A stretch of 64,000 bases of DNA from Enterobacter dykesii (GTDB taxonomy: Bacteria > Pseudomonadota > Gammaproteobacteria > Enterobacterales > Enterobacteriaceae). Below the pieces are notes generated by a model that worked only from the letters and a program-made list of their open reading frames with translations, did no database searches and had not been told where the DNA came from. The DNA is taken from the NCBI RefSeq assembly GCF_008364625.2, contig NZ_CP126604.1, positions 1,612,001 to 1,676,000 of the forward strand, given 5' to 3'. Positions 63,961-64,000 of the stretch are shown piece by piece; position 1 is the first letter of the stretch, and every line of letters starts with the position of its first letter. The translations under genes and the position numbers were made by a program.

Positions 63961-64000
63961 GTGTCTAAGCGTCGTGTAGTTGTGACCGGACTTGGCATGT
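63961..64000 (+). CDS. fabF: Beta-ketoacyl-ACP synthase II FabF, N-terminal fragment
   Basis: A GTG start preceded by SD CTGGAGG; the first residues MSKRRVVVTGLGM match FabF. Only about 13 codons lie inside the window and the gene runs off the end. Position after acpP agrees with the canonical fab cluster. Confidence 0.95.
   Translation, partial: MSKRRVVVTGLGM

Overview
The window is chromosomal DNA from an enterobacterium, most likely Enterobacter or a close relative. Gene order follows the Escherichia coli putP - efeUOB - phoH - serX - ghrA - csg - opg - pyrC - mviMN - flg - rne - fab segment almost throughout. Proteins are very close in length and sequence to the E. coli ones, coding GC is high, and several loci differ from E. 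coli in gene content. The assignment is an inference from synteny and protein resemblance.

Layout. 1-6.1 kb: the 3' end of putP, a DUF3574 lipoprotein, a convergent concentrative nucleoside transporter, and the Fur-type iron operon efeUOB, with efeU intact. 6.1-10.3 kb: phoH behind a Pho box, an AGCS amino-acid/sodium symporter, and two tRNA-Ser(GGA) genes, each inside one copy of a 239-bp direct repeat. 10.4-13.4 kb: ghrA, ycdX, ycdY, ycdZ. 13.4-18.4 kb: the divergent curli operons csgDEFG and csgBAC, with a small pilin-like gene downstream. 18.4-24.5 kb: ymdB and the osmoregulated periplasmic glucan genes opgC and opgGH. 24.5-33.5 kb: yceK, msyB, mdtG, lpxL, trhO, yceI-yceJ, a 37-residue yceO microprotein, solA, bssS, dinI (LexA box) and pyrC (CTP-type start-site switch). 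33.6-39.6 kb: yceB, mdtH, rimJ, yceH, mviM, murJ.

39.6-51.2 kb is the flagellar flg region: flgAMN on the minus strand, flgBCDEFGHIJ and flgKL on the plus strand, with a recognisable FlhDC box and two sigma-28 promoters. 51.3-53.5 kb is an MFS/LysR pair sitting between flgL and rne around a perfect 19-bp palindrome. 53.6-57.2 kb is rne with its long autoregulatory leader. 57.3-64 kb is rluC, yceF, yceD, rpmF, plsX, fabH, fabD, fabG, acpP and the first codons of fabF, the canonical fatty-acid cluster.

No insertion sequence, CRISPR array, prophage or clear new defence or biosynthetic system was found. The most unusual stretches are: the tRNA-Ser duplication with its structured downstream elements; a perfect hairpin touching the ycdZ start codon; a 12-bp palindrome shared by the AGCS and bssS upstream regions; the LysR/MFS operator; the phoH leader; and gene losses relative to E. 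coli (no grxB, clsC or pga genes at their usual places).
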